Source: Actinomadura rifamycini DSM 43936
GTDB taxonomy: Bacteria > Actinomycetota > Actinomycetes > Streptosporangiales > Streptosporangiaceae
DNA length: 64,000 nucleotides
Direction of reading: 5' to 3'
Assembly: GCF_000425065.1 (NCBI RefSeq)
Contig: NZ_AULB01000014.1
Span: forward strand, 1-64,000
Shown piece by piece: positions 38,755 through 46,569 of the stretch. Both the position numbers and the translations under genes were made by a program. Under the pieces are notes generated by a model. It did not search any database, was not told the origin of the DNA, and worked only from the letters and a program-made list of their open reading frames with translations. The first letter of the stretch is position 1, and every line of letters begins with the position of its first letter.

Positions 38755-38976
38755 TCAGCCCGTGTTGATGCTGTTGGCCTTGTCCTGGACCTTCTGCATG
38801 ATGATCCCGCCGATCGCGATCGCGATGGCGGCGAGGATCGCGGTGATGATCGCCCACTCGATCGCGGACGCGCCGCGGCTGCGCTCGTCCTCGTCGCGCA
38901 GCCGGGCGAGCCGGTCGTCGAGCAGGGCGCGCAGGTAGGCGACGGACGGGTCGTTCAACGGGTTCGGCGGCCTCAT
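38755..38976 (-). CDS. flp: Flp-type pilin
   Basis: This 73-residue prepilin has a 35-residue hydrophilic leader ending RSRG, then ASAIEWAIITAILAAIAIAI, with Glu40 at +5 after the predicted cleavage Gly35. The mature peptide would be only 38 residues, mostly one helix. Flp pilins polymerise into thin adhesive fibres. A GGAGG ribosome site lies ahead of the ATG. No prepilin peptidase gene lies in the window, so processing must come from elsewhere. Confidence 0.88.
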   Translation of the reverse strand: MRPPNPLNDPSVAYLRALLDDRLARLRDEDERSRGASAIEWAIITAILAAIAIAIGGIIMQKVQDKANSINTG

Positions 38977-39040
38977 CGCTGCACCTCCAGGGGGGCGGAT
39001 GTCGGGGTTCGGTTCACGGTTCCGGGTCGAGACGTTCGGT

Positions 39041-39958
39041 TCATGCGCTCAGCACCCGCATCAGCGCCGGGTACGCGAGGAAGACGAGGAAGCCCGCGCA
39101 CAGGAAGAGCTGCGCGACGAGCATCGACTGGGAGCGCTCGCCGGCCTTGCCCTCCAGTTCCGACAGCTCCCGGCTGCGCATGGACGCGGCGCGGGCGGCG
39201 AGCGACTTGCGGATCTGGGCGCCGTCGTCGGCGACGAGCGCGAGCGCCCCGGCGAGGTCGCGCAGTTCCGCGACGTCCAGCTCCTCGCCGAGGCCGCCGA
39301 GGGCCTGCCAGGGGGTGCGCCCGGTGATGCGGGCGTTGCCGAGGGCATCGCGGATGCGGTGCATCCCCCAGCCCTCGCCGACGTTCGCGGCGCTGACGAG
39401 CGCCTCGGGGACGCCGCGCCCGCCCGCCAGGTTCATCGCGACGAGGTCGAGGAACGCGCCGACGACGTGCCGGAAGTCCTGGCGGCGGGCCTGCGCCTCC
39501 TGCTTGAGCTGGAGGTCGGGGAAGAAGAAGAACAGCAGCGCGAACAGCCCGCAGATCCACACCGGGATCTGCACGGACGTGCCGAGCCCGAGCAGCGCGA
39601 AGTAGGCGACGACCAGCGGGACGAACAGCAGCGCGGCGGCGGGCAGCAGGAACTTCGTCGCGAGGAACGCCTCCAGCGACCGCTCGGTGATCGCCAGGTC
39701 GGCGCGGACGGAGCGCAGCCGCCAGCCGCGCGCCTCGCAGAACCGGGCGAGTTCGCCGCCGAGCCGGGCGCGCAGCCCGCCGACCCGTTCGAGGGTCGGG
39801 GAGATCCGGCCGGGCGGCGGCGCGTCGAGGTCGCGGCGGCGCGCGGCGTCCAGCGCGGCCATCCGCGCGGCGAGGCCGGGCCGCGCCGGGAACAGCGCCC
39901 GGACCAGCAGGTACAGGCCGGCGCCGACGGCGGCGCCCGCGGCGAGTGCGGCGGTCAC
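39041..39958 (-). CDS. tadC: TadC-like type II secretion F-domain membrane protein
   Basis: This 305-residue protein has an N-terminal helix, a cytoplasmic stretch, two adjacent helices (about 125-170), the T2SF domain (DFRHVVGAFLDLVAMNLAGG and RDLAGALALVADDGAQIRKSL) and a last helix ending YPALMRVLSA. TadC pairs with TadB as the platform that the TadA ATPase drives. The GTG overlaps the tadB stop by four bases. A 64-base gap separates it from the pilin gene. Confidence 0.9.
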   Translation of the reverse strand: MTAALAAGAAVGAGLYLLVRALFPARPGLAARMAALDAARRRDLDAPPPGRISPTLERVGGLRARLGGELARFCEARGWRLRSVRADLAITERSLEAFLATKFLLPAAALLFVPLVVAYFALLGLGTSVQIPVWICGLFALLFFFFPDLQLKQEAQARRQDFRHVVGAFLDLVAMNLAGGRGVPEALVSAANVGEGWGMHRIRDALGNARITGRTPWQALGGLGEELDVAELRDLAGALALVADDGAQIRKSLAARAASMRSRELSELEGKAGERSQSMLVAQLFLCAGFLVFLAYPALMRVLSA

Positions 39959-40917
39959 GGGCCCCCGCCTCCCCCGGCGTCCATCGCGTGCCGCCCCCGC
40001 AGCGGCTCCGTCTGCCAGCCCGCGACCGTGCTCGGGACCTCCCCCGGGACGCCCGGGCGGGGCGCGTTGCGGGGCTCGCTGAGGAACCGCGCGGGCAGCT
40101 CGTACTTCGACAGCCGCCGCAGCCACACGAACGCCGCCGCGTACAGGGCGACGACCAGGCACAGGACGAGCTGGCCGAGGAGGTCGTCGTACGGTTCGAC
40201 GTACGAGCGGTTGAACACGGCGAGGCCGATCGCGGTCCCGACGGAGACGCCGACGACGATGCGGACGGACCGCCGGGTGGAGCGGCGGTCGGCCTCGACG
40301 CGGCGCCGCATGTCGAGTTCGGCGCGGGCGGACGTCGCGAGCGCGCCGAGCATGTCGCGCAGCCCGGGCCCGCGCAGCTTCGCGTTCAGGATCAGCGCGG
40401 CGATCACCAGGTCGGCGGACGGGTCGTCGAGGTCGTCGGCGAAGCGGCGCAGCGCCTCCGGCATCGGGACGCGGGTGTGCAGCCGGTCGACCAGTTCCCG
40501 CAGCGGCCGCTGCAGGACGGGCGCGGCGGCGCGCTGCGACGCGGGGATCGCCTGCTCCAGCCCGACGGCGCCCGCGATCGTGTCGCGCAGCGACTCGGTC
40601 CACCCGGCGAGCGCCTCCAGCCGCGCCATGCCGCGCCGCTCCTCGGCGGCCCCGCCGACCAGGCCGTCCCAGCCGAGGACGAGCAGGCCCGCCCCGACGG
40701 CGGCGATCGGCCAGCGGGTGACGACCAGCACGCCCGTCCCGGCGAGGACGGCGAGCGCGGTGCGGGTGGTGAGGGTGCGGGCGAGGTCGGCGCGGCGGCG
40801 GCCCTTCGCGGGGCGGGGCCGGGCGGGCAGGCCGCGCAGCGCGACGCCCAGCAGCAGGACCCCGCCGCCGGTCAGCGCCCCGGCGAGGACGGCGAGCAGC
40901 ACGTCCGGCGCGACCAT
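39955..40917 (-). CDS. tadB: TadB-like type II secretion F-domain membrane protein
   Basis: This 320-residue protein begins with a hydrophobic helix (VLLAVLAGALTGGGVLLLGV). Two further helices lie near 65-100, followed by the T2SF core (ALAGWTESLRDTIAGAVGLEQAI, DLVIAALILNAKLRGPGLRDMLGAL) and two more helices. I chose the ATG at 40917; an in-frame GTG at 40962 would add 15 Arg-rich residues and overlap tadA. It is an inner-membrane platform protein of the pilus machine, coupled to tadC by GTGA. Confidence 0.9.
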   Translation of the reverse strand: MVAPDVLLAVLAGALTGGGVLLLGVALRGLPARPRPAKGRRRADLARTLTTRTALAVLAGTGVLVVTRWPIAAVGAGLLVLGWDGLVGGAAEERRGMARLEALAGWTESLRDTIAGAVGLEQAIPASQRAAAPVLQRPLRELVDRLHTRVPMPEALRRFADDLDDPSADLVIAALILNAKLRGPGLRDMLGALATSARAELDMRRRVEADRRSTRRSVRIVVGVSVGTAIGLAVFNRSYVEPYDDLLGQLVLCLVVALYAAAFVWLRRLSKYELPARFLSEPRNAPRPGVPGEVPSTVAGWQTEPLRGRHAMDAGGGGGP

Positions 40918-40951
40918 CAGCGACCGCCCCCGCACGCGGCCGGGCGGGCGC

Positions 40952-42250
40952 TCACCACGCACCCCCGGACGGGTCGTAGCCGTACCGGGCCAGCTCGTCG
41001 GCGCACGTGATCGGCGCGGCGGGCACCGCGTGCCCGTCCGGTCCGGGGGCGAACACCTCCGAGGACAGCACCCGGCCGTCCACGCCGGTCACCTCGCGGA
41101 CGCTGGACACGAACCGGCGCAGCCGCCCGCCGTGCGCGTAGTCGTTGCGCTTCTCGATGAACACCACGAAGTCGATGGCGCCCGCGATGAGCATGTGCGT
41201 CGCCTCGACCGGGAGCCGCTCCTCCGACTGGATCGCGTACGTCGCGATGCGGTTGAACACCTCGACGGACGAGTTCGCGTGGATCGTCGACAGCGACCCG
41301 TCGTTGCCCTGCGTCATCGCGTTCAGCATCGTGACGATCTCGTCGCCGAGCACCTCGCCGACGATCACCCGGGACGGGTTCATCCGCAGCGACCGGCGCA
41401 CCAGCTCGGCCATCGAGATCGCGCCCTGCCCCTCGGAGTTCGGGAGCCGCTGCTCGAACGCGACGCAGTTGGGGTGCAGCTCCGGGAAGGCGTCGAGCCC
41501 GAGTTCGAGGGCCCGTTCGACGGTGATGAGGCGTTCGTGCGCCGGGATCTCGTTGGCGACGGCCCGCAGCAGCGTCGTCTTCCCCGCGTTCGTCGCCCCG
41601 GCGATCATGATGTTCTTGCGGGCGAGCACCGCCGCGCGGAAGAACAGCCCGAGCTCCCGGCTGAACGTGCCGTTGCCCACCAGGTCGGCGAGGAAGACCT
41701 TGCCGAGCCGCGCGCGCCGGATCGACAGCGCGGGCCGCACCGTGACGTCCATGACCGCCGACAGCCGCGACCCGTCCGGGAGGCGCAGGTCGAGCTGCGG
41801 GTTCGCGGTGTCGAACGGGCGGGACGACAGGCCGCTGTAGGCCGCGAGGATCTGGATCAGCTCGACCAGTTCCTCGTCGCTCTCCGCGACGGGCTCGGCC
41901 ATCGCCTCGCGGCCGTCCGCGTACCCGACGAACACCCGGTCGCAGCCGTTGATGTCGATGTTCTCGATCTCCGGGTCCTCCAGCAGCGGCTGGAGCCGGC
42001 CGACGCCGAACAGCGCCGCGTGGACGCCCGCCGCGAGGGCCTCCTCCTCGTCGGCGTTCGGCGGGCGGCGGCCCGAGGTGATCTCGCCGCGCGCGAACTC
42101 CTCGAGGACCTGGCCGATCAGCGCCCGCGCGAACTGCCGCTCGTCCTCGCCGGACATGGGGGCGAGGCCGTGCGCGGCGTCGAGGCGGCGCTGCTGGGCC
42201 AGCCGGTCGCCGACCTCCTGCCGGAGCCGCTTGACGAGCCCGTGGTCCAT
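40952..42250 (-). CDS. tadA: TadA/CpaF-type secretion ATPase
   Basis: This 432-residue hexameric ATPase powers pilin assembly. The Walker A is GATNAGKTTLLRAV with Lys224, followed by the Asp/Glu boxes (TVERALELGLD), the Walker B region RVIVGEVLGDEIVTML and the His box GSLSTIHANSS. Length and motif order fit TadA. Its ATG shares one base with the stop of the CpaE-like gene. It is the best-conserved member of the locus and identifies it. Confidence 0.95.
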   Translation of the reverse strand: MDHGLVKRLRQEVGDRLAQQRRLDAAHGLAPMSGEDERQFARALIGQVLEEFARGEITSGRRPPNADEEEALAAGVHAALFGVGRLQPLLEDPEIENIDINGCDRVFVGYADGREAMAEPVAESDEELVELIQILAAYSGLSSRPFDTANPQLDLRLPDGSRLSAVMDVTVRPALSIRRARLGKVFLADLVGNGTFSRELGLFFRAAVLARKNIMIAGATNAGKTTLLRAVANEIPAHERLITVERALELGLDAFPELHPNCVAFEQRLPNSEGQGAISMAELVRRSLRMNPSRVIVGEVLGDEIVTMLNAMTQGNDGSLSTIHANSSVEVFNRIATYAIQSEERLPVEATHMLIAGAIDFVVFIEKRNDYAHGGRLRRFVSSVREVTGVDGRVLSSEVFAPGPDGHAVPAAPITCADELARYGYDPSGGAW

Positions 42251-43176
42251 CAGCGCCTCCCCTCGGTGCCGGCGTCGGCGGCGGGGACGTGCTCGGCGGG
42301 CCGCGGCGGCGGGGCCTGCGCGGCGATCGGCCCGGGCCGCGCGGCGTCGCGGCGCGGCGCGGCGGCGACCCGGCCGGCGAGTTCGCCCGCGACCTCCCGC
42401 GCCGACCGGATCAGCAGCGAGCGGTCCAGCCGCCCGCCCCAGCGGCCGGCGAGCAGGTCGGCGCCCTTGGGGTCGAGCGCGAGCCCGCCGAGGACGGTGA
42501 CGGGCTGCGCGGGCGGGCCCGGTTCGCCGGGCGCGGCGTCGCCCGTCCGGTCCCGGCTGCGCGCCGCCCCGGCGATGATGCGGTCGACCTCGGCGACGGA
42601 CCCGCGGAAGTCGCGGGGGTCGGCGAGCACGAGCACCCCGATCGGCGGGCCGCCGCGCAGCTCGCCGCTCAGCGCGGTCACGCGCTCGCGCAGGTGCGCG
42701 ACCTGCTCGAGGGTCGCGCGGGTGAGCAGCACGACGAGGTCGGCCTCGCGGAGCAGGTCGGTCAGCGGGGAGCCGGCGCCGAGCCGCCCGCAGTCGACGA
42801 TGACGTCCACGGGGTCGAGCCCGGCGAACGCCCGCCCGAGCGGCCCCCACAGCCACGTCATGCCCTGCGCCTGCTCGGCGCTGGTGATCCCGACGAGGAC
42901 GTCGAGGCCGCCGACGAGCCGCTGGCAGTGCTCGGCGATCTGGTCGGGGCGCAGCCCGCGCCGGGCCGTCGCGGCGAGGCTGAGCAGCCCGCGTGACGGG
43001 TTGAGGATGCCGCCGTTCCCGGCCTCCTCGGCGGCGGGCAGCCGGTACACGAGGTCGCCGCCCGCCTGGTCGCACTCGGCGACCAGCACCGGGCGCGGCC
43101 ACACGGCGCCGAGCGCGACGGCGGCCGTGGTGACGCCGGGCGCCCCCTTGTCGGCGGCGAGCGCGATGACGGCCAC
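42250..43176 (-). CDS. CpaE/TadZ-like ParA-family protein with altered P-loop
   Basis: This 308-residue protein has a MinD/ParA-like fold pattern: VIALAADKGAPGVTTAAVALG at the N-terminus in place of the usual KGGxGKS/T, AECDQAGGDL, and VDVIVDCGRLG. The signature lysine before Ser/Thr is replaced by Val, so ATP use is doubtful. A Pro/Ala-rich tail of about 50 residues follows. TadZ/CpaE proteins place the pilus machine in the cell. It starts with GTG two bases after the SAF-protein stop. Confidence 0.82.
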   Translation of the reverse strand: MAVIALAADKGAPGVTTAAVALGAVWPRPVLVAECDQAGGDLVYRLPAAEEAGNGGILNPSRGLLSLAATARRGLRPDQIAEHCQRLVGGLDVLVGITSAEQAQGMTWLWGPLGRAFAGLDPVDVIVDCGRLGAGSPLTDLLREADLVVLLTRATLEQVAHLRERVTALSGELRGGPPIGVLVLADPRDFRGSVAEVDRIIAGAARSRDRTGDAAPGEPGPPAQPVTVLGGLALDPKGADLLAGRWGGRLDRSLLIRSAREVAGELAGRVAAAPRRDAARPGPIAAQAPPPRPAEHVPAADAGTEGRR

Positions 43177-43178
43177 GA

Positions 43179-44120
43179 TCAGTTCCCGCCCGTGCCGGTG
43201 CCGGGCGCGCCGGGCGTCCCCGCGCCGCCGGACGGCTGCCCGCCCTGCGTCGGCGCGCCCTGCGACGGGGCGGTGCCCTGTGTCGGCGCGCCCTGGCCGG
43301 GCCCGCCGCGCGCGGGCGCGCCGCCGCGCGTCCCGTCCGCGGGCGGCGGCGACGCGCCGCCGGACCCGGCCTCGGTCCCGGGCGGGATCAGCGCGATCGC
43401 GACGGCCCCGGCGGACGCGGCGCCCGCGACGTCCGCGGCCTCCCCCGGCGGGACGGCGACGTCCACGGTCGTCATGCCGGAGCCGAGCCGCTCGCCCGCG
43501 ACGGTGCTCCCGCCGCCCTGGCCGACGCCGACCACGATCGCGTCCGCGGCCAGGACGGTGCCCGGCCGGGGGCCGCCGCCCTCCTCGCCGCCGACCGCGT
43601 ACACGGTGACGTGCTTGCCCTCCACGACGCCGCCCACCGGGACCTGCCCCGGTTTGAGCGCGAGCCCGACGACGAGGCGTCCGGACGCGGCGTCGTTCGT
43701 CGGGCTGATCATCGCGTTGGTGAGCAGCGTGCCCTCCACCAGCGGGACGGTCGCGTAGTGCTTCGTCACCGCCGCCGCCTCGGACCAGCTCAGGTACTCG
43801 ATGCCGGTGTCGCCGATCGGCACCTCCCGCAGCGCGCCCGGCGGGATCCGCTGCCCGGCCGCGACGGGCTGCGCGATCTGGATCGCGGACACGCGGTCGC
43901 CGCTGGCCGTCACGAGGTAGGCGCTGGCGAGCGCGCCGCCGAGGATCAGCAGCACCGCGAGTGCGGCGAGGGCGGGCTTGCGCTCCCGCGGCGGCGTGGG
44001 GAGCCGCTGCCCGCCGGAGGCGCCGAGCCCGGAGCGGCCGAGTCCGGGCGCCCCTGCGGTAGCGGCGCCGGACGGGCCTCCGGCGGCGGTCGACTGGTTG
44101 GCCTTCATGGCGCTGCCCAC
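43179..44120 (-). CDS. SAF-domain protein, CpaB/RcpC-like
   Basis: This 313-residue protein has a cytoplasmic leader, one membrane helix (about 50-72, ALAALAVLLILGGALASAYLV), and an SAF domain (about 75-145, VAAGQRIPPGALREVPI). A further beta domain follows, with a low-complexity Gly/Pro/Gln tail of about 65 residues. CpaB/RcpC proteins help assemble Flp pili, in Gram-negatives with the secretin; here, with no outer membrane, it may span the wall. It is first in the operon. The GTG at 44120 has AAGGAG upstream; an ATG at 44108 is possible. Confidence 0.8.
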   Translation of the reverse strand: MGSAMKANQSTAAGGPSGAATAGAPGLGRSGLGASGGQRLPTPPRERKPALAALAVLLILGGALASAYLVTASGDRVSAIQIAQPVAAGQRIPPGALREVPIGDTGIEYLSWSEAAAVTKHYATVPLVEGTLLTNAMISPTNDAASGRLVVGLALKPGQVPVGGVVEGKHVTVYAVGGEEGGGPRPGTVLAADAIVVGVGQGGGSTVAGERLGSGMTTVDVAVPPGEAADVAGAASAGAVAIALIPPGTEAGSGGASPPPADGTRGGAPARGGPGQGAPTQGTAPSQGAPTQGGQPSGGAGTPGAPGTGTGGN

Positions 44121-44622
44121 GCGCTCCTTCCCGCCCCGCCGCGGTCCCGCCTCACGGGTCCGCGCGCACCATCGAGCGATCCATGCTCGCGGGGGCGGCG
44201 TCGCCGCGTCAATGGATTCGGTGAGGCCGAGCCTGCAAAACCGGGGACGGAACGCGATGACCTGGGATTTCTCCGACCACTTCCGTACTTACCGGCAGTC
44301 ACATAAGTCGCCAGATTCCCACGGGCGGCCCGCCGGGACCGTGGACGGGCCACCGGAAGCGCCGCGCGGACGGGCCCACCCGCCCCCGTCCGCCCACTTT
44401 TCCGGCGCCCATAGCGGGCGTAACGGCACTGGATTGGCTTTGCGGTGGAAAGTGGCGGTGACGGTGCCATAACCACGTGGTGAACAGCGGGCCCGAGCGT
44501 GAATCGTGCGACCGCCGCGAAAAAGGCGTTCCCTTTCCTTGCAGCATGCACCGGATGGACCACGGGACGGCGCCCCGGCCTCGCCGCCGTCGTGGTCAGC
44601 GCCGCCCTGTCGGCCCCGGCCG
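44121..44622. other. Gene-free stretch upstream of the Tad operon
   Basis: This 502-base region has no frame I accept as coding. It is clearly less GC-rich than its surroundings between about 44220 and 44320 and between 44400 and 44560. It must hold the Tad operon promoter; a reverse-strand TTGACG at 44207-44212 with a weak GAGCAT 18 bases downstream is one candidate. The last part is the 3' flank of the TetR gene. No clear terminator or palindrome was found. Confidence 0.5.
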
Positions 44623-45336
44623 TCAGGGCGCCGCGAGGCCGACGAGGCGGCCGAGGAGCGCCATCGAGTGGTCGAAGTAGGCGGCGCCGTCCATGATCGT
44701 GTTGTTGAAGGTGCCGAACAGCTCGAAGCTCACGGTGCCGAACAGGCCCGACCACGCGGTCACGGCCCGCGCCGCGACGTCGTCCGGGACGTCCAGGCGC
44801 ACGCCCTCGCGGATCCGCCCCATGTCGCCGGCGAGGGCGGCGGGCGCGGGCGGGCAGGGGCCGAGCGGTTCGAGGGCGCCCGCCGCGTGCGCCTCGGTGA
44901 CGATCCGGGCGTACACGCGCGTGTCGCGGAGGGCCGCCGCGACGGTGTCCTGCGGCGCCCGGTAGCCGGGGACGGGCGACCCGTACAGCAGCGCGAACTC
45001 GTGCGGGTGCGCGAGCGCCCACGCGCGGACGGCCCGGCACACGGCGAGCCACCGCTCCCCGAACGCGTCCGGCCGCGCGCCGCGCACGGCGTCGTCGGCC
45101 CGCTCGACGGCCGCGCCGAGCGCGTCGTACCCGTCGATGATCAGGGCCGTCAGCAGGTCGTCCCGGCTGGGGAAGTACCGGTAGATCGCCGATGACGCCA
45201 TCCCCATCTCCCGGGCGACCGCGCGCAGCGACAGCCCCGCCGCCCCGTCCGTCGCGAGCTGCTTCTTCGCGATACCGGTGATCTCCGCGATCAGCTCCGC
45301 GCGCACCCGTTCCCGTGCCGTCCGTCCAGCGCTCAT
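44623..45336 (-). CDS. TetR/AcrR-family transcriptional regulator
   Basis: This 237-residue regulator has the TetR HTH (GLSLRAVAREMGMASSAIYR, then YFPSRDDLLTALI) and a C-terminal domain of the WHG/TetR_C type. It is divergent from an NAD-epimerase-like gene. The 161-base gap holds two near-identical 13-base palindromes overlapping the promoters, so it most likely represses both genes. A TAACCT -10 box six bases upstream of the ATG gives a leaderless message and fixes the start. Confidence 0.92.
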   Translation of the reverse strand: MSAGRTARERVRAELIAEITGIAKKQLATDGAAGLSLRAVAREMGMASSAIYRYFPSRDDLLTALIIDGYDALGAAVERADDAVRGARPDAFGERWLAVCRAVRAWALAHPHEFALLYGSPVPGYRAPQDTVAAALRDTRVYARIVTEAHAAGALEPLGPCPPAPAALAGDMGRIREGVRLDVPDDVAARAVTAWSGLFGTVSFELFGTFNNTIMDGAAYFDHSMALLGRLVGLAAP

Positions 45337-45342
45337 GCCGCG

Positions 45343-45348
45343 AGGTTA
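45343..45348 (-). promoter_or_regulatory. -10 box TAACCT of the TetR gene
   Basis: TAACCT on the reverse strand lies six bases before the ATG at 45336. The first operator covers its -35 region. Confidence 0.6.
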
Positions 45349-45369
45349 GCAGAGCGCCGCAACGAAACG

Positions 45370-45382
45370 AGAGCACTGCTCT
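45370..45382. promoter_or_regulatory. TetR operator, copy 1
   Basis: AGAGCA-C-TGCTCT is a perfect 13-base palindrome. It overlaps the -35 region of the tetR promoter and touches a TTGACG at 45382-45387 that can serve as the -35 box of the epimerase gene. Confidence 0.75.
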
Positions 45383-45403
45383 TGACGAACGGCGCACTCG
45401 TCA

Positions 45404-45418
45404 GAGAGCATTGCTCTC
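45404..45418. promoter_or_regulatory. TetR operator, copy 2
   Basis: GAGAGCA-T-TGCTCTC is a perfect 15-base palindrome with the same core as copy 1, 34 bases away centre to centre. It falls where the -10 region of the epimerase promoter would be. Confidence 0.75.
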
Positions 45419-45497
45419 GGAGCGGAGCGCTGATCCGAAAACGGGTCGGGTGCTCCGCAGCCGGAACCAACAGCACCGTTCGTGAAGGAGCAGGACC

Positions 45498-46415
45498 GTG
45501 GGCAAGCACGTGATCGCCGGGGCAGGGCAGGTCGGGACGAAGCTGGCCGAGCGGCTGGTGGAGCGCGGGCACGACGTGACCGTCGTGACCCGGTCGGGGT
45601 CGGGCCCCGAGGGGGTCGAGCGGATCGCCGCGGACGTCGCGGACCGGGAGCGGCTCGCGGCGGCCGCCAAGGGCGCCGACACGATCTACAACTGCGTGAA
45701 CCCGCCCTACCACCGGTGGGCGCAGGCGTGGCCGCCGATGGCGGCGTCGTTCCTCGGCGCGGCCGAGGACACCGGGGCCGGGCTGGTCACCCTCGGCTGC
45801 CTGTACGGGTACGGGCCGGTGGACGGCCCCATGACCGAGGACGCGCCGCTCGCGGCGACCGGGACGAAGGGCCGGATGCGGGCGCGGATGTGGGAGGACA
45901 TGCGGGCCGCCCACGAGGCCGGGCGGGTACGGGTCACCGAACTGCGCGCGTCCGACTACTACGGGCCCGGGAGCACCGACCAGGCGCACCTGGGCGAGGT
46001 GCGGTTCGTGAAGCCGCTGCTCGCCGGCAAGCGGGTGATGTTCATCGGCGACCCGTCCCTCCCGCACGCCTGGACGTACCTGCCGGACGTCGCCGAGGCG
46101 CTCGCCGTCGCGGGGACGGACGAGCGGGTCTGGGGTCGCCCGTGGCACGTCCCGACCGGCCCGGCGGTGTCGGCGCGCGCGGTCGCCGAGCGGCTGTGCG
46201 AGACCGCGGGGGCGCCGCGGCCGCGGGTGCACGAGACCCCGCGGGCGGCGCTCGCCGCGCTCGGGGTGGTCGACCCGATGATGCGCGAGCTGCGCGAGAT
46301 GCGGTACCAGTTCGAGAAGCCGTACATCCTGGACTCGTCCGACTTCCAGCGCACTTTCGGCATGGCGCCGACGCCGCTGGACGCGGCGCTGCGGGAGATC
46401 ATTGCGGCGCGGTGA
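45498..46415 (+). CDS. NAD-dependent epimerase/dehydratase-like protein
   Basis: This 305-residue protein has an extended-SDR/NmrA-type Rossmann start (HVIAGAGQVGTKLAERLVER, GxGxxG) and TIYNCVNPPYHRW, with a YGYGPVDG segment and the later ADYYGPG-like LRASDYYGPGSTD. A classical YxxxK catalytic pair is not obvious, so it may reduce or bind a cofactor rather than epimerise. The GTG has a GAAGGAG ribosome site. It is controlled, by context, by the divergent TetR with two operators. The substrate is unknown. Confidence 0.85.
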   Translation: MGKHVIAGAGQVGTKLAERLVERGHDVTVVTRSGSGPEGVERIAADVADRERLAAAAKGADTIYNCVNPPYHRWAQAWPPMAASFLGAAEDTGAGLVTLGCLYGYGPVDGPMTEDAPLAATGTKGRMRARMWEDMRAAHEAGRVRVTELRASDYYGPGSTDQAHLGEVRFVKPLLAGKRVMFIGDPSLPHAWTYLPDVAEALAVAGTDERVWGRPWHVPTGPAVSARAVAERLCETAGAPRPRVHETPRAALAALGVVDPMMRELREMRYQFEKPYILDSSDFQRTFGMAPTPLDAALREIIAAR

Positions 46416-46512
46416 GTTCCGGTGCGCCGAATCGGCCGCCGGGAATGCCCGAAAACCATGTCGCACGCTGCGGATACGTGTCGTCCGGCCCAGCCGGGAA
46501 GGGCTCGTTAAT

Positions 46513-46518
46513 TAAGCT
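46513..46518 (+). promoter_or_regulatory. Possible -10 box of eccC in an AT-rich patch
   Basis: TAAGCT, inside TTAATTAAGCT (46508-46518), is a striking AT-rich patch in this GC-rich sequence. It lies 51 bases upstream of the eccC ATG and would give a leader of about 45 bases with GGAGGGG near its end. Confidence 0.4.
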
Positions 46519-46569
46519 GTCCCGGACGGCGGCGCCGAACCGGAAACGGCGCACGATGGAGGGGCTTCG

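Noticed and set aside
44299..44547. 82-codon reverse frame in the gap upstream of the Tad operon
   Set aside because: Third-position GC is low, there is no ribosome site, and no family resemblance.
46500..46525. Sign of recent DNA insertion at the TTAATTAA patch before eccC
   Set aside because: The patch is only a few bases, fits a promoter, and flanking genes share the genome's codon bias; no repeats or integrase are present.
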